NCBI GenBank assembly: GCA_035487355.1 | Contig: DATHMF010000022.1 | Location: 124,001-188,000 of the forward strand | DNA length: 64,000 bases | Direction of reading: 5' to 3' | From: Terriglobales bacterium | Lineage (GTDB): Bacteria; Acidobacteriota; Terriglobia; Terriglobales; Acidobacteriaceae | Shown: piece after piece, positions 32,906 through 42,596 of the stretch | Layout of the letters: the number at the start of each line of letters is the position of its first letter | Position numbering within the stretch: the first letter of the stretch is position 1 | The notes under the pieces: model-generated | Told to the model about the DNA's origin: nothing | Seen by the model: the letters and a program-made list of their open reading frames with translations, nothing else | Database searches by the model: none | Position numbers and translations under genes: made by a program

Positions 32906-33772
32906 ATGAAACCGTATTTCCGTGCTCTACCGTTTTTCTGCACGCTGTTGGCTACTGTAGCCTTCGCGGCTGAGCCCAAGGTGATTCCCCTCTGGCCGGG
33001 TGTTGCGCCGGGATCGGAAAACTCGAAGTACGAAGAGACCCAGATTACAGTGCAGGATGGAACCAAGCGCATCAGCAATGTGACGCATCCTACGCTGACC
33101 GCTTTTCTTCCGGATGCCGCAACCGCTAACGGCACCGCCGTGATTATTTGCCCGGGTGGAGGTTTTCGCTGGCTGTCTTTTGACCACGAAGGAGCCGAGT
33201 TGGCGCGCTGGCTGAATTCGATTGGTGTGACGGCGTTCGTCCTCAAGTACCGGGTCATGCGCACCGGGGATGAAGATGAAAAAGATCCTGCCAAGGCGGC
33301 AGAGCGCAAGAAGGCAGTCATCCCCCTGGCCATCGCCGACGGCCAACAGGCGGTGCGGCTGGTGCGCGCGCACGCTTCAGAGTGGAGCATCGCGCGCGAC
33401 CGAATCGTGCTCCTCGGTTTCTCGGCGGGCGGATATGTTGCCGCCGGTGCGACAGTGCAGCACGACGCCGAGAGCCGTCCGAATTTCGCGGCGTTTCTCT
33501 ACCCCGGCACCCCCGACGACCTCACCGCTCCTGCGGACGCGCCGCCGCTATTCATGGTACAAGCCGATGACGATAAGACCGTGCCGCCGCTCGAGCACAG
33601 CATTCATTTATATGAAGCCTGGAAAAAGGCAGGAATCTCAGCCGAGCTGCACATTTATTCCCGTGGTGGCCACGGATTCGGTATGCACAAGAAGGGCCTG
33701 CCCGTAGACACCTGGCCCGACCGGTTTCGCGATTGGCTTGACTTGCAGGGCTTGCTGAAGCCGGCCCACTAG
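32906..33772 (+). CDS. secreted alpha/beta hydrolase (acetyl-xylan-esterase/BD-FAE-like)
   Basis: 288 residues, signal peptide MKPYFRALPFFCTLLATVAFA. The nucleophile serine is in GFSAGG, the oxyanion segment is CPGGGFRWLSFDHEGAELARWL, Asp in DDDKTVPPLEHS and His in SRGGHGFGMHKKG complete the triad. The VIPLWPGVAPGS opening is typical of carbohydrate acetylesterases. It likely removes acyl groups from plant polysaccharides in the periplasm. Confidence 0.87.
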   Translation: MKPYFRALPFFCTLLATVAFAAEPKVIPLWPGVAPGSENSKYEETQITVQDGTKRISNVTHPTLTAFLPDAATANGTAVIICPGGGFRWLSFDHEGAELARWLNSIGVTAFVLKYRVMRTGDEDEKDPAKAAERKKAVIPLAIADGQQAVRLVRAHASEWSIARDRIVLLGFSAGGYVAAGATVQHDAESRPNFAAFLYPGTPDDLTAPADAPPLFMVQADDDKTVPPLEHSIHLYEAWKKAGISAELHIYSRGGHGFGMHKKGLPVDTWPDRFRDWLDLQGLLKPAH

Positions 33773-34334
33773 GGCTGTTTCCCGCAAAACTCTTAGCCAT
33801 GGGTGAGCGAAACGACAAGTGATATCACAGTGATATCAAACCCTGATTTCCCGCACATTGTGTGTCATCATTCTTGTCAGCATTTCAGAATGTCGGATTT
33901 ATCGATGCCCGCAAAAGTTATGTCCTATTGCGTCGCCTGCGGCGCACGGTGGGAGCCCCCCGGCTTTAGCCAGGGGGTAAGGTTCTTAGAATTTTGGGCT
34001 TGAGTCCCGGCTTTTTTGGGTAGGGACATTTATTTATGCACGCATCAATAACCCCTGTCTTTGAAAATCAGAAAACAAGTACTCAGTCTCGATACCGGCA
34101 CTCAGAACAAGGGCTGCAATATGCAGCTTTTGAGAACGCCGCCTGATACCCGGCCTGACTCAGCTAGTGCCCGCCGCAGCCACGACTTTCCCCAGTAAAT
34201 ACGCGGCGATCATGCTGTTTCAGAGGTTCAAACTACTTGCTAGCAAGTGGGGGAGGGGGGCGACTTTGCGGTACAAGTCAGACCTTACTAGAAAAGTAAC
34301 TGGCCCAGAAAAAGCAACCGCAAAAGTCCTTCGC
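33773..34334. other. gene-free stretch with GATATCA repeats and one REP-like hairpin
   Basis: No convincing gene. Two near copies of GTGATATCA (33819-33827 and 33830-33838) lie 11 bases apart, each containing TGATATCA. Further on is a hairpin CCCCC-GGCT-TT-AGCC-A-GGGGG (33957-33977). An open frame over 33803-34003 runs through these repeats and is rejected. The rest (34003-34334) shows nothing. Confidence 0.35.
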
Positions 34335-34961
34335 TCACGACGCCAGGCAGAAGGCCACAATCGTATTCCCGCTCAGGCCGCTAGTTTGCTCTATTTCCTG
34401 TGCCAAGGCAGATTCCAGATCATTAGGGTCGGGATGCATCTCGCAGGCTGCAATTTCCTCGTCTGTCGCTCCTCGGAAGCAAAGTTCGCAAACACCTAAT
34501 CCAGATTCCGAGCGCACCGGCGGTCCAAAAACCCGGCAGGTCATAGGCCGCGCTTCGTAGAGTTCACAGGTTCCCGTTTGAGGATCGAGAGCGGGGCAAG
34601 GTTCGTTATCTGCAAATTCAAAGAACTTTTCTGCAGCCCCGCCGCTCTTATGCAAGTCGCCCTCATACAACAAGCCTGTCACCGGATCGCCGGGGAATTC
34701 AGGTGACAACCGCGCGACGGATTCGCGTGCGCGTTCTCGCACTCGGGCGGCACGTTCAGGTGCCTGCTTCTCAAGATCGTGGAGTCCTTGCTGCAGCCGG
34801 GCAGCGTCGAGCTGGTTGATAGGAAAGGGACCTATACAGCACTGCGTGCAACCGGGACGACAGACAAGCCAATGGCCGCTTCTCCGGGTGGCATCGGCAA
34901 GCGCCGAATCCACGATTTGGACCAAGGTATGGTCCCGAGTTGGACGAGCGCCAACCTGCAT
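34335..34961 (-). CDS. YkgJ-family cysteine-cluster protein
   Basis: 208 residues. The YkgJ pattern is present: CRPGCTQCCIGPF near residue 35, then PCPALDPQTGTCELYEARPMTCRVFGPP and GVCELCF, C-x3-C-x2-CC and C-x8-C-x8-C spacing that binds an Fe-S or zinc centre. Family members are of unknown function. The start ATG is the first in the frame. It is divergent from the HI0933-like flavoprotein. Confidence 0.8.
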   Translation of the reverse strand: MQVGARPTRDHTLVQIVDSALADATRRSGHWLVCRPGCTQCCIGPFPINQLDAARLQQGLHDLEKQAPERAARVRERARESVARLSPEFPGDPVTGLLYEGDLHKSGGAAEKFFEFADNEPCPALDPQTGTCELYEARPMTCRVFGPPVRSESGLGVCELCFRGATDEEIAACEMHPDPNDLESALAQEIEQTSGLSGNTIVAFCLAS

Positions 34962-35132
34962 TTAAAGAGGATACTGCATCGAAGGATATCAGCAGAATGA
35001 AAAAGCACACGAGTTTCATCCGCCAGCGCGCCGCATATTAGAATTTGGAGATTGGCGAGCATACCTGGGAGCTACTTTGATCCATAAGACTTCGATCAAT
35101 AAAACTTTTGATCAACAAAACTTGGGCGTCCA

Positions 35133-36296
35133 TTGATCCAAAAATTTGATGCTTTAGTTCTCGGCGCCGGGGCCGCAGGATTGATGTGTGCCATCGAGGC
35201 CGGCAAACGTGGACGCCGCGTTGCCGTGCTGGAGCACGCCGATCGCATTGGCAAGAAGATACTCATCTCCGGTGGCGGCCGCTGCAATTTCACTAACATT
35301 GATTGCAAGCCGGAGAACTTTATCTCCGCCAACCCGCACTTCGCAAAATCTGCATTGGCCCGCTATACGCCCTCAGATTTCATCGCGCTGCTCGAAAAAC
35401 ATCGCATCCCCTACCACGAGAAGACCCTCGGACAGCTTTTCTGTGACCACTCAGCCCACGATGTAACTGACATGCTCGAAGCCGAGTGTCGCCAGGCGGG
35501 AGTCCAGGTTTTTACCAACAGCAAAATCCGTGAGGTGCAACGCACGGATGAATTTGTGGTGCGCACAGAAACCGCCGAATTTCGTGCAGCGGTTTTGGTG
35601 ATTGCGACTGGTGGGCTGTCCATTCCGAAAATCGGTGCTACTACGTTAGGTTATGACCTGGCACGCCAATTCCACTTGAAGATCCAGCCAACCAGGCCAG
35701 CACTTGTGCCGCTGGTGCTTGGAAGTGAAGATCAAAGCCGCTATTGCGATCTGACCGGTGTTTCAGCAGAGGTGATTGCCACCAGCGACCATCATTCATT
35801 CCGGGAGAAGATGTTGATCACGCACAAGGGATTGAGTGGGCCGGCAATTCTGCAAATCTCCTCGTATTGGAATGCAGGCAAGCCGATCCAGATTGACTTG
35901 GCGCCCGAGCGCGATGTTACGGCTGCGATTCGCGAAGCCAGGACCAGAAATCTCACCGCGGCGCGCTCTGCTTTTCAGCAAGTGCTGCCGAACCGGATGG
36001 CGGCGCGTTGGCTTGAGCTGCACGCACCTTCCACGTGGAGCAATCAGGCGCTCGCGCAACTTGAGCAGCAGGTGCACGAATGGAAGGTCACGCCCGCAGA
36101 CACAGAAGGCTATGCCAAGGCCGAGGTCACGGCCGGCGGAATAGATACGGATGAGTTATCCGCTAAGACGATGGAAAGCCGAAAGGTACCAGGACTGTTT
36201 TTTATCGGCGAAGTGGTAGATGTCACCGGCCATCTCGGCGGCTTCAACTTCCAATGGGCCTGGGCCTCGGGCGCGGCGGCGGGCAGAGCGCTATGA
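35133..36296 (+). CDS. HI0933/BaiN-type FAD-dependent oxidoreductase
   Basis: 387 residues, probably from a TTG start. The FAD Rossmann motif is DALVLGAGAAGLMCAIEAGKRG, followed by GKKILISGGGRCNFTN, a hallmark of the HI0933 family, VLVIATGGLSIPKIG, and the C-terminal VTAGGIDTDELSAKTMESRKVPGLFFIGEVVDVTGHLGGFNFQWAWASGAAAG. These flavoproteins include BaiN of bile acid metabolism; the substrate here is unknown. Confidence 0.86.
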   Translation: MIQKFDALVLGAGAAGLMCAIEAGKRGRRVAVLEHADRIGKKILISGGGRCNFTNIDCKPENFISANPHFAKSALARYTPSDFIALLEKHRIPYHEKTLGQLFCDHSAHDVTDMLEAECRQAGVQVFTNSKIREVQRTDEFVVRTETAEFRAAVLVIATGGLSIPKIGATTLGYDLARQFHLKIQPTRPALVPLVLGSEDQSRYCDLTGVSAEVIATSDHHSFREKMLITHKGLSGPAILQISSYWNAGKPIQIDLAPERDVTAAIREARTRNLTAARSAFQQVLPNRMAARWLELHAPSTWSNQALAQLEQQVHEWKVTPADTEGYAKAEVTAGGIDTDELSAKTMESRKVPGLFFIGEVVDVTGHLGGFNFQWAWASGAAAGRAL

Positions 36297-36307
36297 AAGG
36301 GATCGCT

Positions 36308-37099
36308 TCAATGTGCAGCCTGGAACGAGGGTTTAATAGATCCATTGAGATCAGATTGCACTCTTTCCAGGCTTTGATGGCCAACCAGGATCAGCCCCCT
36401 GCGCGGAGCATCCAGGTCCGCAATGAGTGCCATAACAATGGAGATCATCAGCGGCGTGACCAACATCGACAACAGGAACCTTTTCCGGTGGCTGTAGCCG
36501 GAGGTCAAACATGCCAAAAGAGAGATGAACGCAAGCATAAACCAGATGGCGCCAGGCACGCGGTTCTCCCGGGCAGCAAGGCTCTCTTCACTCAAATCAA
36601 TCATCTGGTTCAGTGACTGGATATACACGCTGGTGATGGCGTTCGGGGTTGACTGCGCGACCGGCAGCACCTGTTGCCATAATGCGTCTTGTAGCTGCTT
36701 CGATCGCGCTTGAGCCGCTTCTAATTCTTTTGTGTCCAGTGCGGCTACAAAAAACTTCAAACGGGCATCGGCATATTGCGCAAGCAGCTCCTGCGACTTG
36801 CTGCGGACCGGCTCAGACAGCATTTGCGCTCGCAGGCTCGCCGTCCCGATGGCGTTGGCTTCCTGGACCACTAACTGTTTACGCAGATCAAAACGGGTCA
36901 GCGACATGGGAAGCATAAAGCCAAGCAGAAGACTCAGCAGCACCACAATGCCGTCTCGCGCGCCCACGATCTGGCCATGGAATTTATCATCCACCTCCAC
37001 CTTGGAGCGAAATCTCAGCCGGAATCCTGTCTCCTCCACGGCCAGCAGAAGCACAAACAGAGAGATGAAAAACCACACAGGATAATCTACAAGTCCCAT
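36308..37099 (-). CDS. bestrophin-like/DUF4239 membrane protein
   Basis: 263 residues with four hydrophobic segments: two at the N-terminus (VWFFISLFVLLLAVEETG, GIVVLLSLLLGFMLPMSL) and two at the C-terminus (AIWFMLAFISLLACLTSG, FLLSMLVTPLMISIVMALIA), separated by a helical soluble part. The DLDAPRRGLILVGHQSLERVQSDL ending is a mark of the DUF4239 bestrophin-like family. Possibly a channel, but unproven. It converges on the flavoprotein gene. Confidence 0.8.
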   Translation of the reverse strand: MGLVDYPVWFFISLFVLLLAVEETGFRLRFRSKVEVDDKFHGQIVGARDGIVVLLSLLLGFMLPMSLTRFDLRKQLVVQEANAIGTASLRAQMLSEPVRSKSQELLAQYADARLKFFVAALDTKELEAAQARSKQLQDALWQQVLPVAQSTPNAITSVYIQSLNQMIDLSEESLAARENRVPGAIWFMLAFISLLACLTSGYSHRKRFLLSMLVTPLMISIVMALIADLDAPRRGLILVGHQSLERVQSDLNGSIKPSFQAAH

Positions 37100-37236
37100 T
37101 ACAGAGGCGCCTTTTCCGGAGCTGCTACCGCGTGCATACGCGGGTAGCTATCCTATCGCATAGCCCTGTATTTTCGGATAAATTTTTATGAAACAGTGCG
37201 GTTTCTGATCTAAGCTTCTGTCCAAGGGCTTATAGG

Positions 37237-37686
37237 ATGGATTTCTCTGACCAATGGTGGAGATATGCGCTCGGTGGTGTCCTCTTCACTATGGGAATCT
37301 ACGGCTGTTTGGTTCCCAAGAGGAGGTTGTTCAAAATCGGGAGTGCGCGTCCTCCATGTTTCGCGAGGCCTTTGCCCCGTTGGGTCGCAACGCTGATGTC
37401 CGCGAGTGTTGCGGTCATCGGCTTATTCGTGGCCGCCTATAAGATCATTGAGCACAGGTTCTCAGATGCAGCGGCAACTCGTATGCTGCTCGTGGTTGCG
37501 ATTTTGGGTGTGTCTTCCTACGGGCTGGTCCACTTGTATACCGGAATCAATGCCCGCCCAAAATCCGGTGTCGAATCCTTTCTCGCCGAGACCCAGGAGT
37601 ACCGGTCGAGAGCGTTGATCAATGCTTTCGGGTCCCTGGTCATCGTGTTGTTTCTGGTTTACCTGGTGATCGCCTGGCCTTCGTAA
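37237..37686 (+). CDS. membrane protein of unknown function
   Basis: 149 residues with four possible helices (WRYALGGVLFTMGIYGCLV, WVATLMSASVAVIGLFVAAYK, RMLLVVAILGVSSYGLVHLY, NAFGSLVIVLFLVYLVIAWP). No motif ties it to a family. It is divergent from the bestrophin-like gene. Confidence 0.6.
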   Translation: MDFSDQWWRYALGGVLFTMGIYGCLVPKRRLFKIGSARPPCFARPLPRWVATLMSASVAVIGLFVAAYKIIEHRFSDAAATRMLLVVAILGVSSYGLVHLYTGINARPKSGVESFLAETQEYRSRALINAFGSLVIVLFLVYLVIAWPS

Positions 37687-37764
37687 TACCCTTCAGAAAA
37701 CAACTGCCGGCCTGATACGAAACCATCTCTAAATGCACCATCTAGGTAGGAGAACAAAGCAGAG

Positions 37765-37953
37765 ATGGATGAACCAATCCAATCTCGCAGGGAGGCAGAC
37801 GTGCAATCTCGAAGCGAAGCAATCGATCGAAATCTGCAAGCTCGAAATGCTGAGAGAGAAAAAGCCATCAAGGCGCTCAGCGCAGAAATTATGGATGCGT
37901 ATGGACTGTGCCGTCCATTAAGCAGAGATACGGGTTCTGCAGACCGAGGCTGA
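37765..37953 (+). CDS. possible small helical protein (uncertain)
   Basis: 62 codons starting MDEPIQSRREADVQ; the product is a charged helix (SRSEAIDRNLQARNAEREKAIKALSAEIMDAYG). The ribosome site is weak. There is no cysteine pair or domain motif. It could be a real micro-protein or a fortuitous ORF; it stands alone between the membrane protein and the TonB receptor. Confidence 0.3.
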   Translation: MDEPIQSRREADVQSRSEAIDRNLQARNAEREKAIKALSAEIMDAYGLCRPLSRDTGSADRG

Positions 37954-38309
37954 CATTTGCCACGGCTCCAAAGGCTTGTGCTCCTTTAACTCGCACAAGA
38001 CGAGACCGGGCAGTTCTTTCCCGACCTTCCAACCCCCCTGGCTTGCCGCAAAACCAAGGCGGATTTTTCCTGCTTAACGCAAGATTATTTGAGAAATTGC
38101 GGCTAAAAATCCGTTTTGGCACCTGTTCCGTACTGGTATTTTAATAATGTCCACAGATAGTAACCCCCCGCGCTGGTTAGAAAATCTCCGAGCGTTTTGT
38201 GATAGTTAGGGTAAAATCTTTGATTCACTGAAGAAATCAGAACGTGTGTAACTGCGGTTTGCTCTCAGGAGTAAGCCTGTATGAGCTGTCGTAATCATAA
38301 GGAGAGTCT
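37954..38309. other. gene-free stretch upstream of TonB receptor
   Basis: About 350 bases with no ORF worth calling. It holds an A/T-rich zone (38080-38160) and ends with AAGGAG just before the receptor ATG. A TTGGCAC sequence near 38120 is a poor match to a sigma54 promoter. No clear sigma70 promoter or hairpin is seen. Confidence 0.35.
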
Positions 38310-41300
38310 ATGAAACTTTGCAATTTGCTGGGCAATGTTGCTCTGGGGTTGTTGCTGCTTACGGGCATGGGCTATGCACAGGGAGTGGGTGCCTCGGGTG
38401 ACATCACCGGCACCGTAACTGACCCTTCTGGCGCAGTTCTGACCAACGCGACCGTAACCGCAACCGAAGCGGAGAAAGGCATCAAGCGCACCGCCAGCCC
38501 CAACAGCACAGGCCAATATCGCCTGGCCGGGCTTTCACCGGCAATTTACGACGTGAGCGTGACTGCGAGCGGATTCCAGGGGCAGGTAGAGAAAGGCATT
38601 GTAGTTAACGTTGGCGAAACCGTGGTCCTGGATTTTCACCTGAAGGTCTCGACTGCGGGAGAGTCCGTAGAAGTGACTACGGAACCTCCGGTAGTGGAAA
38701 CCGAACGAGGGCACCAGGCAGACACGGTAAACCAGCAACTCATTACCGACCTGCCGATTGACCGCCGCGACTATCTTACTTATACCTTGCTGATGCCGGG
38801 CGTGAATGATTCCACCCGGTTGGCTTCAGACCACGAATTTCGCGTAAAACAGACACCGCAAAGCGGACTCTCTTTCTACGGAAGCAATGGCCGCGGTAAC
38901 ACCGTAACCATAGATGGCGGTGAAGCCAATGATGACGCCGGCGGAGTGCGTCTGACCCTGAGCCAGGATGCCGTCAAGGAATTCCAAATTAATCGCAGCA
39001 ATTATTCGGCGGAATTGGGATCGGCCTCGGGCGCCAGCATCAACATTGTTTCCCAGTCCGGCACGAACAACCTGCATGGCAGCCTTTATGGTTTCTTCCG
39101 CAATGATATGTTCGATGCCCGTGACCGCTTTGCCATAAGCAGCGCCCTGAAGCCCGGCCAGTTGTCGGCGGCCACCGGGTTTTCGACCACTGCTGTAGGC
39201 AAGCCAGTCAAAGAATCATTGAACCGGCAGCAATTCGGCGCAACCCTGGGCTTCCCTCTTCAAAAAGACAAAAGCTTCGTATTCCTGTCTTTTGAAGGCC
39301 TGCGCGATCATAGGCAGACCGCGGTCCCGCTGCTGACCAATTCGGGTATTTTTGCTCCCGATAACGGGGTGCTGACTCAGAATAATCAGATAGCGATCAT
39401 AAACGGACTGTCTGCCGAAGGCGGCACCCCAGTTCCCTGCCTCACCGGTCAGCCTGCACTGCCCGCTGCCGTTTGCGCGGGGATCTTGCAGAACGTTTTG
39501 ACCATCAATCCGGCCACGAGTCCGCGAAATAGTTTTCTCGTGAACCAGTTTGAAACCAACGGTGGAGTGTTTCCCTTTAACACGGAAGAGTATCTTGCCT
39601 CCGGGCGATGGGACCATCAATTCAGCGATCGCAACCTGCTTTATTTGCGCTACAGCTATGGCCGCGACCGCGAAGCCAATCCCGATGTGACCTCTCTGAC
39701 CGGCATTTCGCGGGGCAGCGGTGTCCGTTCGCTTGACCATACCCTGCAGGCGGCCTGGTTCCACCAGTTTAGCCCGAATACTTTGAATGAAGCCCGGGCT
39801 CAGGCGAGTTACTCTAACTTTAACGTAATTCCCAATGTAAATGGTGGACCTGGTTTCGATCTTCCTGGCTACGCCAGCCTGGGAACTAACATCTTTCTGG
39901 CCAGCCTTACCATCATGCGCCGCTACGAGTTTGCCGATAACGTCACCATGATTCGTGGCAACCACACCATGAAGTTTGGTGCTTACGAGCTGCTCCGCGG
40001 CAACCATACCGAGTCACACACCTTCTTGCCTGGGCGTTTCCAATTTAGCCAGCTTCCCGGCGGCATTCTCAGCCCCTGCCTGCAGGTTCCGGCAGCTTGC
40101 GGACTCGTCGGCGTGAACCCGGCCACGCTCAACGGTTTGCAATCGTTTTCCTTTGGGCTGCCGTCGTTCTATCAGCAGGGTTTTGTTGATCCTGCTATCG
40201 GTCCCATTGACGCGAACACGCGGCCGCTCACTGCCTTCTACTGGCAAGATACATGGAAGGCTTTTCCCAACGTTACCTTTAACTTTGGCCTGCGCTATGA
40301 GGTTGATAAGCAATACGGGACGGTAAGTACGGATAAAGATAATTTTGCTCCCCGGTTTTCGTTTGCCTGGGATCCGTTCAGCGACCACAAGACGGTCATC
40401 CGCGCAGGATATGGAATTTTCTACTCTCCCGTTTATTACCAGATTCCCAACGTGGCCAAGACCCTGGGCAACATCAATAACCACCGGCAGATTGCCAATT
40501 TGCTGATCCCGCTCACCGGTGCTCCCGGAAATCCCGCGCTCACCTCGGCAGCCGTCTTCCAGACTTTGTTTGCACAAGGTGTGTTTGGCTGTACGAACGC
40601 GGTGGCTCCCAATCAGGCTTGCATTACACCCGCCATGTTGGCCCAGTTTGGCATCAGCACGAGCAATACAGGGCCGCTTCCGCCGCTTACCGTACTTTTC
40701 TCTGCCCAGCCCAACTACCCGAGTCCTTACTCGCAGCAGGCTTCACTCGGAGTCGAGCGTGAGCTTCTCCCCGGGCTTTCCGTTTCCGCCAGCTACATCT
40801 ACGTTCACACCATCCAGCTTCCGGTTGCGATTGATACCAACCTGCTGCCCGCGCCGCTCGTCAGCCGAACCTTGGGCAATGGCCAGATGGTCACCTTCCG
40901 CAACTGGGGAGCGCCGCAATGCGCGGTGGCGGTGAATAACCCTTGTTTCGCCAATCCCGTGATTCTGCAGAACAACGTCTACTCCTCGCTGGGGTCGGCG
41001 GGTTACAACGGCGGTATTTTGGAAATCAAAAAACGCTTCAGTCATCACTTCACCATGATGGCGAATTACACCTACAGCAAGGGAATTGATACCACAACCG
41101 ATTTCAACAGCGATTTTTCGCCGTTTGACGAGACCGGCAGCATGCGCCCGGAGCGCTCTGTTTCTGACTTTGATCAGCGGCACAAGCTGGTGGTTGCCGG
41201 CGTCCTTGAGACCCCATGGAAGAACGACTGCGCTGACCTGGCGGACTGCATCTTCGGCGGATTCTCGATTGCGCCGATTGTCCGCTACAACAGTTCGCAC

Positions 41301-41675
41301 CCTTTCAATCTGCTGGCGGGAGCGGATGTGAACAATGATCGCCATCCTACCAACGATCGTCCCATTGGCGCGCCGCGCAACAGCGGCATCGGTCCCGACT
41401 TCCTGACCTTTGACATGCGCATCGCGCGGCGCATCCCGCTAGGAGAAAGATTCGCGGTTCAGTTGATTGCTGAAGGGTTCAATCTCTTCAACCGCTCAAA
41501 CTTCGCCAGCGTAAACAACACCGTGGGCCCGAGCTTTAGCACGGTCCCCACATTTACCACCTTTAACGTTCAAGGCAGCAAATCTCTGTCGCCCACCACA
41601 CCTCTGGGCTTCACTTCATTGCAGCCATTGGATGGCTGGCGCCAACTGCAGTTTGGCGTGCGCTTGACCTTCTAA
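38310..41675 (+). CDS. Oar-like TonB-dependent receptor with carboxypeptidase-regulatory domain
   Basis: 1121 residues. Signal peptide (MKLCNLLGNVALGLLLLTGMGYA), then a CarboxypepD_reg-like beta domain (residues about 28-110: DITGTVTDPSGAVLTNATVTATEAEKG, YDVSVTASGFQ), a plug domain (about 115-240) and a long beta-barrel ending in aromatic/hydrophobic LQFGVRLTF, the typical outer-membrane terminus. RBS AAGGAG eight bases before the ATG. These receptors import large or complexed substrates through the outer membrane in Acidobacteriota; there is no SusD partner. Terminator follows. Confidence 0.92.
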   Translation: MKLCNLLGNVALGLLLLTGMGYAQGVGASGDITGTVTDPSGAVLTNATVTATEAEKGIKRTASPNSTGQYRLAGLSPAIYDVSVTASGFQGQVEKGIVVNVGETVVLDFHLKVSTAGESVEVTTEPPVVETERGHQADTVNQQLITDLPIDRRDYLTYTLLMPGVNDSTRLASDHEFRVKQTPQSGLSFYGSNGRGNTVTIDGGEANDDAGGVRLTLSQDAVKEFQINRSNYSAELGSASGASINIVSQSGTNNLHGSLYGFFRNDMFDARDRFAISSALKPGQLSAATGFSTTAVGKPVKESLNRQQFGATLGFPLQKDKSFVFLSFEGLRDHRQTAVPLLTNSGIFAPDNGVLTQNNQIAIINGLSAEGGTPVPCLTGQPALPAAVCAGILQNVLTINPATSPRNSFLVNQFETNGGVFPFNTEEYLASGRWDHQFSDRNLLYLRYSYGRDREANPDVTSLTGISRGSGVRSLDHTLQAAWFHQFSPNTLNEARAQASYSNFNVIPNVNGGPGFDLPGYASLGTNIFLASLTIMRRYEFADNVTMIRGNHTMKFGAYELLRGNHTESHTFLPGRFQFSQLPGGILSPCLQVPAACGLVGVNPATLNGLQSFSFGLPSFYQQGFVDPAIGPIDANTRPLTAFYWQDTWKAFPNVTFNFGLRYEVDKQYGTVSTDKDNFAPRFSFAWDPFSDHKTVIRAGYGIFYSPVYYQIPNVAKTLGNINNHRQIANLLIPLTGAPGNPALTSAAVFQTLFAQGVFGCTNAVAPNQACITPAMLAQFGISTSNTGPLPPLTVLFSAQPNYPSPYSQQASLGVERELLPGLSVSASYIYVHTIQLPVAIDTNLLPAPLVSRTLGNGQMVTFRNWGAPQCAVAVNNPCFANPVILQNNVYSSLGSAGYNGGILEIKKRFSHHFTMMANYTYSKGIDTTTDFNSDFSPFDETGSMRPERSVSDFDQRHKLVVAGVLETPWKNDCADLADCIFGGFSIAPIVRYNSSHPFNLLAGADVNNDRHPTNDRPIGAPRNSGIGPDFLTFDMRIARRIPLGERFAVQLIAEGFNLFNRSNFASVNNTVGPSFSTVPTFTTFNVQGSKSLSPTTPLGFTSLQPLDGWRQLQFGVRLTF

Positions 41676-41696
41676 GAAACTTTCTACCGATAAATC

Positions 41697-41727
41697 AAAG
41701 GGGGCTCGGTTTCCGGGCTCCCCTTTT
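41697..41727. terminator. Rho-independent terminator
   Basis: An inverted repeat, AAAGGGGGCTCGG and CCGGGCTCCCCTTT, with one mismatch/bulge and a 3-base loop, followed by a short T-run. It lies 22 bases after the TonB receptor stop and between two convergent genes, so it may act on both strands. Confidence 0.75.
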
Positions 41728-41753
41728 CTAACAAGGTTGCTTTGCCGGAACCC

Positions 41754-42314
41754 TTAGAACTTTGGGCAGCGAGTTGTTAGGAAGCAATAGTCTTCCCATG
41801 CCCGAATCGTGGTTGGTAGACACTCGTCTTCGTGTACGTAAACTAATAGGCCCAATTGGTGGAGCGGTCCGTTGTACTTCGGCATCTTTTTCTCGAGGGC
41901 CACCCTTGCTACTTGCTCCAGCCGCTTCGCGAAACCTGGCGGCTCGGCCTTTATTACTGCGTCAATTCGATCGAATGTACCCTTGTTTGTCCTCAAATAC
42001 TGAATGTCTTTTATCCAAAACGCTTGAGCGGATGATGATTGAAGGTAGGTCATGTGCACAATCGCAACCCGTATCCCAAGCTTTTGCAATTCGTCGTTCC
42101 AATCTTCCCTCTTGCTGGAACCAGTCTCGCCACGAGCTAGGGCTTGCGCTACAGTATCTGTTGCGGGAAGATCCTGCCGCAATTTCGCTATCCGAGCAGC
42201 ACAGTAATCCGTCTCTTGTGATAGCGCCGAAGTAAGCCCAATCAGCAACAACGCTGCAAGCACCGCTCCTGATGTACACAATATGCAGATTCTATCAACA
42301 ATACTTCCGCACAT
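41754..42314 (-). CDS. secreted protein of unknown function
   Basis: The ATG at 42314 follows a very strong AGGAAGGAGGG site and gives 186 residues (an upstream ATG at 42332 is weaker). A signal sequence (VLAALLLIGLTSALS) precedes a mature part of about 150 residues with a DYC-AARIAKLRQDLPATDTVAQALARGE helix and four or five cysteines. The remainder (DWNDELQKLGIRVAIVHM, WIKDIQYLRTNKG) is alpha/beta. No family is recognised. Confidence 0.62.
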   Translation of the reverse strand: MCGSIVDRICILCTSGAVLAALLLIGLTSALSQETDYCAARIAKLRQDLPATDTVAQALARGETGSSKREDWNDELQKLGIRVAIVHMTYLQSSSAQAFWIKDIQYLRTNKGTFDRIDAVIKAEPPGFAKRLEQVARVALEKKMPKYNGPLHQLGLLVYVHEDECLPTTIRAWEDYCFLTTRCPKF

Positions 42315-42538
42315 ATTTCCCTCCTTCCTCATCGAATACTCATTTTTCTCTCACATGCGCTGGGGGGAAACCTTCATGTAACATTGAGCCTCTACAATAA
42401 CTGTTAGACGCCCATTGTGGGGCTACAGGCTATTAAAAGAATGTGTTCAAAGCTGATCCTCATCTTAAAATGAAAATCTGTTTTAAAAATGGAAAAGTAA
42501 GCCGGGTGGTGCGGGAATGCAATCGCCGGATAACCAAG

Positions 42539-42588
42539 CCTGCAACGATAGGATGGGGTAGATCACTATTCTGTTAATTTGCCCGCAG
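42539..42588. repeat. copy A of a 50-bp imperfect direct repeat
   Basis: The block starting CCTGCAACGATA and ending near GATTTGCCC recurs at 43200-43249 with about 41 of 50 positions identical. It covers the region just upstream of a stop-codon-side flank of the DUF6968 gene. Confidence 0.6.
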
Positions 42589-42596
42589 CAACCATG

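Noticed and set aside
38110..38140. A TTGGCAC-like sequence resembling a sigma54 promoter before the TonB receptor.
   Set aside because: The second half (GC at position -12) does not match, and no sigma54 activator is near.
39216..41345. Long minus-strand ORFs opposite the TonB receptor (263, 187 and 200 residues).
   Set aside because: Shadows of the receptor frame; the plus strand has signal peptide, plug and barrel features.
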